This document shows, in pieces, positions 19,182 through 26,537 of a stretch of DNA of 64,000 nucleotides. Positions within the stretch are counted from its first letter, which is position 1; each line of letters opens with the position of its first letter. The stretch comes from DASQZK01 sp963809925 (GTDB taxonomy: Bacteria; Bacteroidota; Bacteroidia; Bacteroidales; GCA-2748055), in NCBI GenBank assembly GCA_963809925.1, contig CAWELH010000004.1, positions 62,001 through 126,000 of the forward strand, written 5' to 3'. The notes below the pieces were generated by a model that did no database searches, was not told the origin of the DNA, and saw only the letters and a list, made by a program, of their open reading frames with translations. Made by a program: the position numbers and the translations under genes.

Positions 19182-19220
19182 TTCGGATTGCGGATCTTGA
19201 TTCAGGATCCGCAATCCGAA
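19182..19220. terminator. Bidirectional hairpin between convergent genes
   Basis: TTCGGATTGCGGATC (19182-19196) and GATCCGCAATCCGAA (19206-19220) form a perfect 15-bp stem with a 9-nt loop, 24 bp past the stop of the minus-strand SnoaL-like gene. T-rich sequence flanks both sides weakly. Confidence 0.6.
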
Positions 19221-19243
19221 TTTTCAGTTAAATTTGAAGTTGC

Positions 19244-19729
19244 CTAGTCCTCTTTATCCTCTTTTTGTTCCACGGTCATATCACCAAGCAGCTTCCAGCT
19301 TCCACCGTCCTTAACATAAAATTCGGTGTACTTCCCTTTGTGATGGTGCTCGGTCGTTTTGTCTCCGTCTTTCCATGTGGAATATACTGAGAAATAATAA
19401 TGGACGACAGCAGCGTTGTCAGTGACAGCAATTCTGGCCGGACTGATGGTGTAATACTTAATATCCATCATATCTTTACTGGCATTAAATGACTTCTCTA
19501 CTTCGGTTTTCCCCATGGGTAAAGGATCTTCAGAATTCCACCCCTGATAGCTTTCATGGAAGTAATTCATTGTCGATGGGTCTTTTTTCTTCCAGTTTGC
19601 CCAGCTATCTTCAACGACCTTCCACACTTCTTTTTGCGCTTTGGTCCATTCCTGAGCCTGTACATTGCCTGTAAATAGGAAAGCCAGCATTGCGCTTGCA
19701 GCGAATGCCATTCTAAGTTGTCTTTTCAT
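19244..19729 (-). CDS. Exported SnoaL/DUF4440-like protein
   Basis: A 161-residue protein with a signal peptide (MKRQLRMAFAASAMLAFLF, cut near AQA). The mature part has the NTF2-like cone pattern of DUF4440/SnoaL domains: a WANWKKKDPSTMNYFHE helix, KYYTISPARIAVTDNAAVVH and a final beta strand GGSWKLLGDMTVEQK. Such periplasmic proteins bind small ligands or have unknown roles. It ends in an acidic KEDKED tail. Monocistronic between two long non-coding stretches. Confidence 0.8.
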   Translation of the reverse strand: MKRQLRMAFAASAMLAFLFTGNVQAQEWTKAQKEVWKVVEDSWANWKKKDPSTMNYFHESYQGWNSEDPLPMGKTEVEKSFNASKDMMDIKYYTISPARIAVTDNAAVVHYYFSVYSTWKDGDKTTEHHHKGKYTEFYVKDGGSWKLLGDMTVEQKEDKED

Positions 19730-20159
19730 GATAATTTGAATTTTTGAAGTTTATATAAATGAAAGGATGATTTCATGTAAATCCCCATAGAATGGAAGTG
19801 TATTTTTTGAGAAAAGATCATACCTCTTTAAGAAAGTGTAACCATAATAACATCAGCAAGTTAATTTGGTTAAGAATCAGGTTTATTTTTTTCGGAGCTT
19901 CCAATATACGTCTCCATAAAAAGGGTATCGAAGGATTTAGTTATTATGATAAATTACAGACTATCAGCACGATATAAAATTATAGGGAGTATAATTGTAT
20001 GTTAAAAAACACTTTTGGAGCTGTAAAACATTAAGTTGTCAGAATTGAGTTAAATGTGAAGACCGATCTATACATCAAGCGTGAATCTGGCAGATTCATA
20101 CTAAGTATTTGTATATTAATGCAAAAGTTATAATTTTGGCTGTGGCAATATTCCGGTAA
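19730..20159. other. AT-rich intergenic region, no gene recognised
   Basis: A 430-bp AT-rich spacer between two divergent genes. A 61-codon open frame at 19792-19977 has no protein-like composition or start context. It should hold both promoters; TACATT/TATAAT-like AT strings are too common here to pick one. Confidence 0.5.
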
Positions 20160-20576
20160 ATGAATGGATTTCTGAATTTCCTTTTGCATTTTATCTTTAT
20201 AGGTACTTTTCTGTTCCTGTACGTTGTTTCGATCATCATATTACGTCCTTTTCGGATTCACAGGAAGAGACCGGCATCTACCATTGCGCTGAAAATGAGC
20301 TACCTCCTCTACCTTGCTATTTTCCTCGTCCTTTCGTACCTGGTACTTTTTCACTCAGGCGTACCACCTGAATCTGAAGATCCGGGAACGCCCGGATATC
20401 TTAATATTTATTATGCGATTGTAATATTTGCATTTTTTGTACCGAATATAGGCATCATGATCAGGCGCCGCATCAGGCGGTTCAGAAAACAATATAACGT
20501 CCTGTTCATGGTGATCAATCTTGTGATCACCATCTCGCTGTCATATATCATCTATTCTATGTCGTGGGAATTCTGA
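20160..20576 (+). CDS. Small integral membrane protein, unknown function
   Basis: A 138-residue protein with four predicted membrane helices (about 5-27, 46-64, 82-100, 112-132) and a basic loop RRRIRRFRKQ between the third and fourth, which would face the cytoplasm. I do not recognise a family. It converges on miaA with only 3 bp between stop codons. The hydrophobic pattern and clean ATG make it a believable gene. Confidence 0.65.
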   Translation: MNGFLNFLLHFIFIGTFLFLYVVSIIILRPFRIHRKRPASTIALKMSYLLYLAIFLVLSYLVLFHSGVPPESEDPGTPGYLNIYYAIVIFAFFVPNIGIMIRRRIRRFRKQYNVLFMVINLVITISLSYIIYSMSWEF

Positions 20577-20579
20577 TAC

Positions 20580-21515
20580 TCAGCCCCTGATTCCAAGAAC
20601 ATCCATACTTACCTTAATTTTTTCTTCCATAGGCATGGATCCTTCGAGCCAGTGGATATTAAATCCTTCGCGTTCCATCTTCCTAAACCAGGTCATTTGC
20701 CTTTTCGCAAACCTGTGGATCGCCGAATTAAGGGATGAAAACATCTCATCATAACTGATCTTTCCGGTGACATAACAGGTAAGATATTTGTATTCAAGAC
20801 CGTAAAATTCCAATTTTTCAGGGGGTATTCCGGAAGCGAGAAGAGATTCTACCTCGCCGGTCATACCCTTTTTCAGACGTTCTTCAAGTCGTTTGGTGAT
20901 CCTCTCCCTTCGTTCCTCCCGGTCAAACCGGATACCAAAAATGACAGGATGAAGCTCAGGATATGAAATTACTTCATCCTCATGGTCCCTATAGTACGAT
21001 TCAATCTCAATGGCACGGATCAACCTTTTTCGGTTGACCGTATCGGTGGTATTATGCAAGTCCCTGAAAGAAGACAACCACTCTTTGAGCTCATCATTCG
21101 TTTTTTTTTGCATCTCAAATCTTAGTTCATCGCTTACCGGTACGTTGATGAGCTGATAGCCCCGGAGGACTGATTCCAGGTAAAGGCCGGTTCCGCCGCA
21201 CAGCACAGGCATCTTATTGTGAAAGGTGATCTCATGGAATAATGTTCTGAAATCACGACTGAATTCATAAACATTGTACTCGTAACCCGGATCTGCAATG
21301 TCGATCAGGTGAAACGGAACCTGTTGCCCGTCTACGGTATAATCATCAAAATCTTTTCCGGTACCGATGTCCATGCCCCTGTATACCTGCCTTGAATCAG
21401 CTGAAATGATTTCGCCACCGATACGGGCTGCCAGGTGCGCTGCAAAGGAAGTCTTTCCAGCTGCGGTATGGCCGAGAATGGTAATGAGGTTTGGAATGGA
21501 CTTTTTTTCCGGCAT
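20580..21515 (-). CDS. miaA: tRNA dimethylallyltransferase MiaA
   Basis: A 311-residue enzyme with P-loop GHTAAGKT (residues 15-22), the DSRQVYRGMDIGTGK segment that contacts tRNA and substrate, and the C-terminal FAKRQMTWFRK motif. It transfers a dimethylallyl group to A37 of tRNAs reading codons that begin with U. Length is normal. Its start codon lies 72 bp from that of the divergent Yip1-like gene. Confidence 0.97.
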   Translation of the reverse strand: MPEKKSIPNLITILGHTAAGKTSFAAHLAARIGGEIISADSRQVYRGMDIGTGKDFDDYTVDGQQVPFHLIDIADPGYEYNVYEFSRDFRTLFHEITFHNKMPVLCGGTGLYLESVLRGYQLINVPVSDELRFEMQKKTNDELKEWLSSFRDLHNTTDTVNRKRLIRAIEIESYYRDHEDEVISYPELHPVIFGIRFDREERRERITKRLEERLKKGMTGEVESLLASGIPPEKLEFYGLEYKYLTCYVTGKISYDEMFSSLNSAIHRFAKRQMTWFRKMEREGFNIHWLEGSMPMEEKIKVSMDVLGIRG

Positions 21516-21563
21516 GTCTTGCCTGCTTTTTATTACAGAGGTTAGTTTTTCTCAAAATTATCT

Positions 21564-21571
21564 TAATTTTG
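21564..21571 (+). promoter_or_regulatory. Putative -7 element (TAATTTTG) for the Yip1-like gene
   Basis: TAATTTTG matches the Bacteroidota -7 consensus TAnnTTTG exactly and lies 15 bp before the ATG at 21587, inside the divergent miaA-Yip1 spacer. No convincing -33 TTG at the expected distance. Confidence 0.45.
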
Positions 21572-21586
21572 CTGAATAAGCTATTT

Positions 21587-22183
21587 ATGGATATCAGAAA
21601 CATTTTCTTACGTACCAGGACCCTGATTATACATCCGCAACAAGCGTGGCAGGAAATCACATTTGAGAACGGGAGTAAACGGGATGCCATTTCCGAATAC
21701 CTTCTTCCGATGGCTGTGGTTGTTGGGTTAAGCTCTATGGTGGGATCACTGTTATTTGCGGATATTGAAGATTCCATCTCCATCGGCTATGTATTTGTAA
21801 ACGGTCTGATCTCCTCCCTGATCGTTTTTCTCGAAGTCTTCCTTGCCGGATGGATTATCACAGAAATGACGGAAAGTTTTGACCCCGAAGTGGATTCGAA
21901 TACCATTTTCAACCTGGTGATTTATTCCCATGCGCCTTTTTTTATTGCTCTGGCGATCACACGGCTATTCCCCCAGCTCATGTTCCTGATGATAACCGGT
22001 ATTTACTCCTTCTTCGTTTTCTGGCTGGGAACTTCCCACCTGTTGAAAATTGATAAGGACAAGAAGATCATTTTTCTGTTTTTATCTTCTCTGATCATGA
22101 TCCTGCTCTTCCTGCTGCTTTCTGTTATCTTCAACAGCATGTACAGCTTACTTCTCAATCAGTTTTCTACGGTCGGGAACTGA
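21587..22183 (+). CDS. Yip1-like integral membrane protein
   Basis: A 198-residue protein from the ATG at 21587; the longer open frame starting at 21491 would overlap the miaA 5' end and is not favoured. The opening RNIFLRTRTLIIHPQQAWQE is the usual N-terminal motif of Bacteroidota Yip1-domain proteins (a short amphipathic helix followed by P..aW..I). Five hydrophobic segments follow (about 40-60, 70-95, 110-130, 138-158, 165-187). Function in bacteria is unknown. smpB starts 18 bp downstream. Confidence 0.78.
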   Translation: MDIRNIFLRTRTLIIHPQQAWQEITFENGSKRDAISEYLLPMAVVVGLSSMVGSLLFADIEDSISIGYVFVNGLISSLIVFLEVFLAGWIITEMTESFDPEVDSNTIFNLVIYSHAPFFIALAITRLFPQLMFLMITGIYSFFVFWLGTSHLLKIDKDKKIIFLFLSSLIMILLFLLLSVIFNSMYSLLLNQFSTVGN

Positions 22184-22201
22184 ATTAACGGATTTTAAAT
22201 T

Positions 22202-22654
22202 ATGGCGAACAGGTTAAATATAAAGAACAAGAGGGCCTATTTCGATTTTGAGATTATTGAAAAATATACCGCCGGAATGGTCCTCACCGGTTCGGAGATC
22301 AAATCGGTACGGTCAGGGAAGGTGAGCCTTGCCGATTCATATTGCTATATAAGAGACGGTGAGGTGTTTGTGAAAAACCTGAATATTGCTGAATATAAAT
22401 TTGCCGGTCACTATAATCATGATCCGGAGCGGGACAAGAAGCTGCTGCTGCAGAAATCTGAGATCAGGAAGCTGGTGAGAAAAACCAGGGAGACCGGACT
22501 GACACTGATTGCCCTGCGGATCTTCATCTCCGAAAAGGGATATGCTAAGATAGATATTGCACTTGCGAAGGGTAAAAAACAATACGATAAGCGCGAATCC
22601 ATCAAGCAAAAAGACAATAAGCGTCAACTCGACAGGATGCAGAAACATCATTAG
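22202..22654 (+). CDS. smpB: SsrA-binding protein SmpB
   Basis: A 150-residue SmpB: NKRAYFDFEIIEKYTAGMVL with GSEIKSVRSGKVSLADSYC at the N-terminus and the C-terminal basic tail KKQYDKRESIKQKD that enters the mRNA channel. It carries tmRNA to stalled ribosomes for trans-translation. The tmRNA gene itself is not in the window. It follows the Yip1-like gene and converges on the next minus-strand gene. Confidence 0.97.
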   Translation: MANRLNIKNKRAYFDFEIIEKYTAGMVLTGSEIKSVRSGKVSLADSYCYIRDGEVFVKNLNIAEYKFAGHYNHDPERDKKLLLQKSEIRKLVRKTRETGLTLIALRIFISEKGYAKIDIALAKGKKQYDKRESIKQKDNKRQLDRMQKHH

Positions 22655-22696
22655 CCTGATTTTCTGCCGGCATGAAATCAATTTCGGTGGGGAGGG

Positions 22697-24052
22697 TTAC
22701 TGAGAGAAGAAGAAGTTATTCAGCTCGAAGACGTCTTCCACGCTGAAATTTAGCTTGTAATCAAAATAATTGTCGATACTTATCAGAAGTTCCTCAAAAG
22801 AAATATAACCATCGCCATCCGTATCAAGCTTTTTGAATTTTTCAGGTATCTCTGTCACGGATTTTCGCACGTAGCCGTGTCCGATCGTTGAGAAATAGTT
22901 TTTAATTTCCTCACGGCTCATCGCGTCACCTCTTTGGAGCAAGGTTTTGAGATAGGTTTCTTCGGTGATCGTGCGGCCGTTATCATCCACCCATGATCCA
23001 GTTGCGGTACCCGGTTCCTTGTCTCTGAAATCGGGAATGCCATCCTTATCCGTGTCGAGAGGGCAGCCGGTAGAATCTGTTGCAATGCCATATGGCGTAC
23101 CCGGACATTCATCGACGGCATCGAGGATGAAGTCACCATCTTCATCATCATACATAATACTGTCAAATTCCAGTTCGGCAAACATCTTTTCAACTACCTG
23201 GGTTTGGGGTTGTGAAAACAGATCAAGCTGAAAAGCGAAGTAATTGTAACTGAATTTATCCAGTCCTTTTTTCCCTTTCACAGAGGTGCCGCTGCTGCTG
23301 ATGTTATCTAGATAATCGGTAAGGGTGAAATGCAGGGAGCTTCCAAGCTGGCATGATACACGGTCTGAGATTTTAAAGTTTAGGCCGATGTCGACAGGGA
23401 TGGAAAATGTACTTGTTCCGTATGCCCCAAGCCCGTACAGTTTTTTTTCCCTTGTACGCAAGTCGGTTTCGTAAGTAAAATTCCTGTAAAGGAGCCGGCC
23501 AGCATTGATATCATTTGCTGCGGCAGGCAGGTCCCTTATGGTTCCATCGCTCCAGTAATAATACATATTTCCGTCCTCATCCAGAAGATCAGCTTTGGGT
23601 GAGAACTGAATATTCTCAATACCTGCTGATACATAGGGATGGATGAATTTATTTTTCGGAATGAAATGTTCAAAGTTATATTCAGCACTTATACCGAAAT
23701 CCGCAATGTCGGTGCTAAAATTCAGATTTCGTGAAAGGTCAGTTAATGATCGCTCATTGGCGGATATTTTGCCGTAGAGGAAGAAAAGGTTAAGCTTATA
23801 ATATTTTTTCAAATCGAGGAAGGTGGTGACCATGATACGGTAGCCGAAATCGCCAATCGACGGGGTGAAATAGTTATTTCGGATATCACCGTAATAGCTA
23901 AAGACGCCGGATCCCAAGCTAATCATCGGCTTATACATAGGATTCTCATTCGAAATTTCCTCCTGGAGGAGGTTTTCGATATCCTCATCCTGAGCAAAAG
24001 ACGGCGCGGAAAATAAGGTTAGCAGGATCAACCCTGGCAAAAATCGGCTCAT
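22697..24052 (-). CDS. Outer-membrane beta-barrel protein with thrombospondin-3 and EF-hand calcium motifs
   Basis: A 451-residue protein with a signal peptide (1-20) and then alternating beta strands consistent with an outer-membrane barrel up to about residue 290. It then has Asp-rich thrombospondin type 3-like repeats (DEDGDFILDAVDECPGTPYG and DTDKDGIPDFRDKEPG) and, near the end, one canonical EF-hand loop in KKLDTDGDGYISFEELL (about 410-426). A Ca-responsive surface or periplasmic region attached to a barrel is likely. It is unusual in lacking the OmpA domain that normally follows such repeats. It lies 25 bp downstream of the SPOR-like exported protein gene, probably in one operon. Confidence 0.78.
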   Translation of the reverse strand: MSRFLPGLILLTLFSAPSFAQDEDIENLLQEEISNENPMYKPMISLGSGVFSYYGDIRNNYFTPSIGDFGYRIMVTTFLDLKKYYKLNLFFLYGKISANERSLTDLSRNLNFSTDIADFGISAEYNFEHFIPKNKFIHPYVSAGIENIQFSPKADLLDEDGNMYYYWSDGTIRDLPAAANDINAGRLLYRNFTYETDLRTREKKLYGLGAYGTSTFSIPVDIGLNFKISDRVSCQLGSSLHFTLTDYLDNISSSGTSVKGKKGLDKFSYNYFAFQLDLFSQPQTQVVEKMFAELEFDSIMYDDEDGDFILDAVDECPGTPYGIATDSTGCPLDTDKDGIPDFRDKEPGTATGSWVDDNGRTITEETYLKTLLQRGDAMSREEIKNYFSTIGHGYVRKSVTEIPEKFKKLDTDGDGYISFEELLISIDNYFDYKLNFSVEDVFELNNFFFSQ

Positions 24053-24077
24053 AGAACTTCCTCATAAAGAGGTTCTT

Positions 24078-25400
24078 TCAGCGATACCATTTCTGTCGGG
24101 ATATCATCAGGGCTTCCTGAACAGTGATCCGGTTCCCGTTATTATAGGCTGCGACAAATGCACCCTTTATAGGGGTGGTGTTCCATATGTTTACCCTGTA
24201 ATTCCTGGCATCATGGTATATGTCAAAAGAACCTGTGGTATATTTTCTCCATCCATCGTGGAACTCCATCTTCACGGGACTGGTAATTCGTTTTTTCTTA
24301 AAGTACGGTTCAATATTTATCTTTTTATGCCCTGCAGCCAACTGTATCCGGTAATAGATACCGGAGGAAGGCTGGAGCATCATCAATTCATCACCTGTGA
24401 TCGTCCTGTCTTCAATCAATGATTTCAGACTGTCGGCTTTTGTAACACCCGATGTCCCTGACTCTGTCAATGGATTGCCGCTGGTTGTATCGGCCACCGC
24501 GGAGGAATCAACGGTATTTTTACTCTCCGCAAGATCAAAATTATCGGCGACAACCGCAACAGTTTTTGACTGACTGCCACTAATATACGAAAAGGATCCT
24601 GAAATGTTCAAATCACGGACAGTTTTCCCAGGATCGGGAATAAGCCTGTAACTGACAGTAAATTCAGATTCGGCGGGCAGGTTCATCCACAGGATCTTTA
24701 TTGTGCCCTGACTGAAACTGAATATACCCTCTTTTGAATCGCCTTCTACGGCCCTGAATCCCTCGGGGACATATTCTTCGATTTTAGCAAATTTGTCGAG
24801 GTGATCTTTTTTCACCAGCAATTCTACGGTAATTTCATGTGGCCCAGTTTGAACCGGATCTTTCCGTAATACAACCAGGTTTTCACCGGGGACGCCTCTT
24901 TGAAGTTCAGGGAGGATAACTTTTTCGTAATCTTTAATATCGACAATGAGGCTGTCGGGAACCGAAGGATCGGGAACTATCATTATCTCGTGTCCGCCGT
25001 CAACCGGGACGCTCTTTCGTTCATTCTCCTCAATGAAGGAAAACTCACCGGTCAGGAAAAAACTTCCCTTAAGTCTTTTATCGACGCTTATGTCGTAGGT
25101 AACCGTCACCACCGGATCGGACGGCAGCTTCAGCCATATGAACCGGACCCGTTGGTCCTCAAAGGAAAAGTCAGCGTTGGCTGTTGAAACACGTTTGGCT
25201 GTAAGACCATATGGCAAATCCTGGCTGAACCGGGAAAAACTCTCCAGGTTACCCTTATCAATGGTAAGAGTTATTTGAAAATTCTGCCCTCCATGAACTT
25301 CTGCCGGAACCTGCATGCTGACATTGATTTCCTGATCGGTGAACCATGTGAACAGAACAACCGCCAGAAAATTCAACAGCAACACAAAATGCTTTATCAT
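24078..25400 (-). CDS. Exported protein with two repeated beta domains and a C-terminal SPOR-like domain
   Basis: A 440-residue protein from the ATG at 25400; a TTG 14 codons upstream is less likely because MIKHFVLLLNFLAVVLF makes a proper signal peptide. Two homologous beta-sandwich segments occupy about 20-140 and 165-285: compare GNLESFSRFSQDLPYGLTAK with DHLDKFAKIEEYVPEGFRAV, and IRFIWLKLPSDP-like with IKILWMNLPAES. A low-complexity Ser/Thr/Asp linker leads to a C-terminal domain starting YYRIQLAAG, like that of the 15.2-17.2 kb protein. I infer an envelope protein; exact role unknown. Confidence 0.65.
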   Translation of the reverse strand: MIKHFVLLLNFLAVVLFTWFTDQEINVSMQVPAEVHGGQNFQITLTIDKGNLESFSRFSQDLPYGLTAKRVSTANADFSFEDQRVRFIWLKLPSDPVVTVTYDISVDKRLKGSFFLTGEFSFIEENERKSVPVDGGHEIMIVPDPSVPDSLIVDIKDYEKVILPELQRGVPGENLVVLRKDPVQTGPHEITVELLVKKDHLDKFAKIEEYVPEGFRAVEGDSKEGIFSFSQGTIKILWMNLPAESEFTVSYRLIPDPGKTVRDLNISGSFSYISGSQSKTVAVVADNFDLAESKNTVDSSAVADTTSGNPLTESGTSGVTKADSLKSLIEDRTITGDELMMLQPSSGIYYRIQLAAGHKKINIEPYFKKKRITSPVKMEFHDGWRKYTTGSFDIYHDARNYRVNIWNTTPIKGAFVAAYNNGNRITVQEALMISRQKWYR

Positions 25401-25507
25401 AGGGCAACCGGTATTTGTTGCGAAAAGTAAAAAGATAGCCAAGAAGATGAAACAGTCTTCTCTTCTAAGATATCAACAATAGCCGGTTCTTATTAACAGG
25501 CAGCTTC

Positions 25508-26218
25508 TCAGAAGTTGGGACTAAGGAGGTATTTGCCGTAAAACTGGTTAATATGTTCAACGGCTTCATCAGCCGTATCCACGACTGTGAAAAGGTCCAT
25601 ATCCTCTTCACTGATGTTCGTTTCCCTTTCCAGCATCACTTCCCGGATCCATTTTACCAGTCCGCTCCAGTAATCGCTGCCTGCGAGTACAACGGGAAAG
25701 CGACCGACCTTGCCGGTCTGCATCAGGGTGATGGCCTCAAACAATTCATCAAAGGTTCCAAAGCCTCCGGGCAGGACGACAAAGCCCTGGGCATATTTTA
25801 AAAACATAACTTTTCTTACGAAGAAGTGCCTGAAAGTGATCAGCTTGTCAGCATCGATAAACAGGTTGGCACTCTGTTCATGCGGAAGGTCGATATTGAT
25901 GCCGACACTTTTACCATTCCCTTTCTTTGCACCCATATTTGCGGCTTCCATAATTCCGGGTCCGCCACCCGTAATCACACCATAACCTTGTTGTGTAAGC
26001 TTGAAGGCGATCTCTTCAGCAAGTTTAAAATACCGGTTATCCGGTTGGGTTCTTGCTGAGCCGAATATGGACACACAGGGCCCAATACTCCCCAGTTTCT
26101 CAAATCCTTCAACAAACTCTGCCATGATCTTGAAGATCTGCCAGGAATCTGATGTTTTTATTTCGTTCCAGTCTTTCGGTTTAAATGCTCTGATAATTTT
26201 TTCCTCACTTGATGACAT
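25508..26218 (-). CDS. LOG-family protein (TIGR00730 Rossmann fold)
   Basis: A 236-residue protein with the two diagnostic motifs of the lysine-decarboxylase-like/LOG family: GGGPGIMEAANMGAKKGNG and PGGFGTFDELFEAITLMQTG. LOG enzymes are nucleotide 5'-monophosphate phosphoribohydrolases, releasing a base from a modified AMP; bacterial members recycle nucleotides. The catalytic Arg/Glu residues of these motifs are in place. It precedes the two exported-protein genes on the minus strand with about 110 bp spacing. Confidence 0.9.
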   Translation of the reverse strand: MSSSEEKIIRAFKPKDWNEIKTSDSWQIFKIMAEFVEGFEKLGSIGPCVSIFGSARTQPDNRYFKLAEEIAFKLTQQGYGVITGGGPGIMEAANMGAKKGNGKSVGINIDLPHEQSANLFIDADKLITFRHFFVRKVMFLKYAQGFVVLPGGFGTFDELFEAITLMQTGKVGRFPVVLAGSDYWSGLVKWIREVMLERETNISEEDMDLFTVVDTADEAVEHINQFYGKYLLSPNF

Positions 26219-26537
26219 ATAATAGTGTTTTTAATGTTTCATTCAAATGTAATATTTATTTTTCTTTCTGAAACCCTCACCTTTTTGACGGATTCAAGCC
26301 GGGAAGAGTTCCTGATATAAAAGCTTGAAAATGCAAGGCTTTCAGATCAACAGGAGAACAGACGCGTACCTGATTTTTCTGAAGGTTCATGCGCTGCCCG
26401 GATGAAGGTCCGTAACCCTGATTCAGATCCTTGTTAAAGGGAAATTGCCTGTAAACGAAGGAAGCAAAGGTTTAGTAATTTTCAACATACCGGGCATACC
26501 GGGAGAGGGTTCTCACTTCCGTTTTTAATCATGATGA
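26219..26537. other. Intergenic region, no gene recognised
   Basis: 319 bp between uvrA (3' end) and the LOG gene (5' end). It contains a short direct repeat CATACCGGG at about 26488-26506 but no open frame or clear terminator. It should hold the LOG promoter. Confidence 0.45.

Noticed and set aside
19792..19977. Open frame of 61 codons in the AT-rich spacer
   Set aside because: Low-complexity composition and no ribosome site; expected by chance in AT-rich DNA.
22184..22696. tmRNA gene near smpB
   Set aside because: No tRNA-Ala-like ends or tag-encoding frame was found around smpB.
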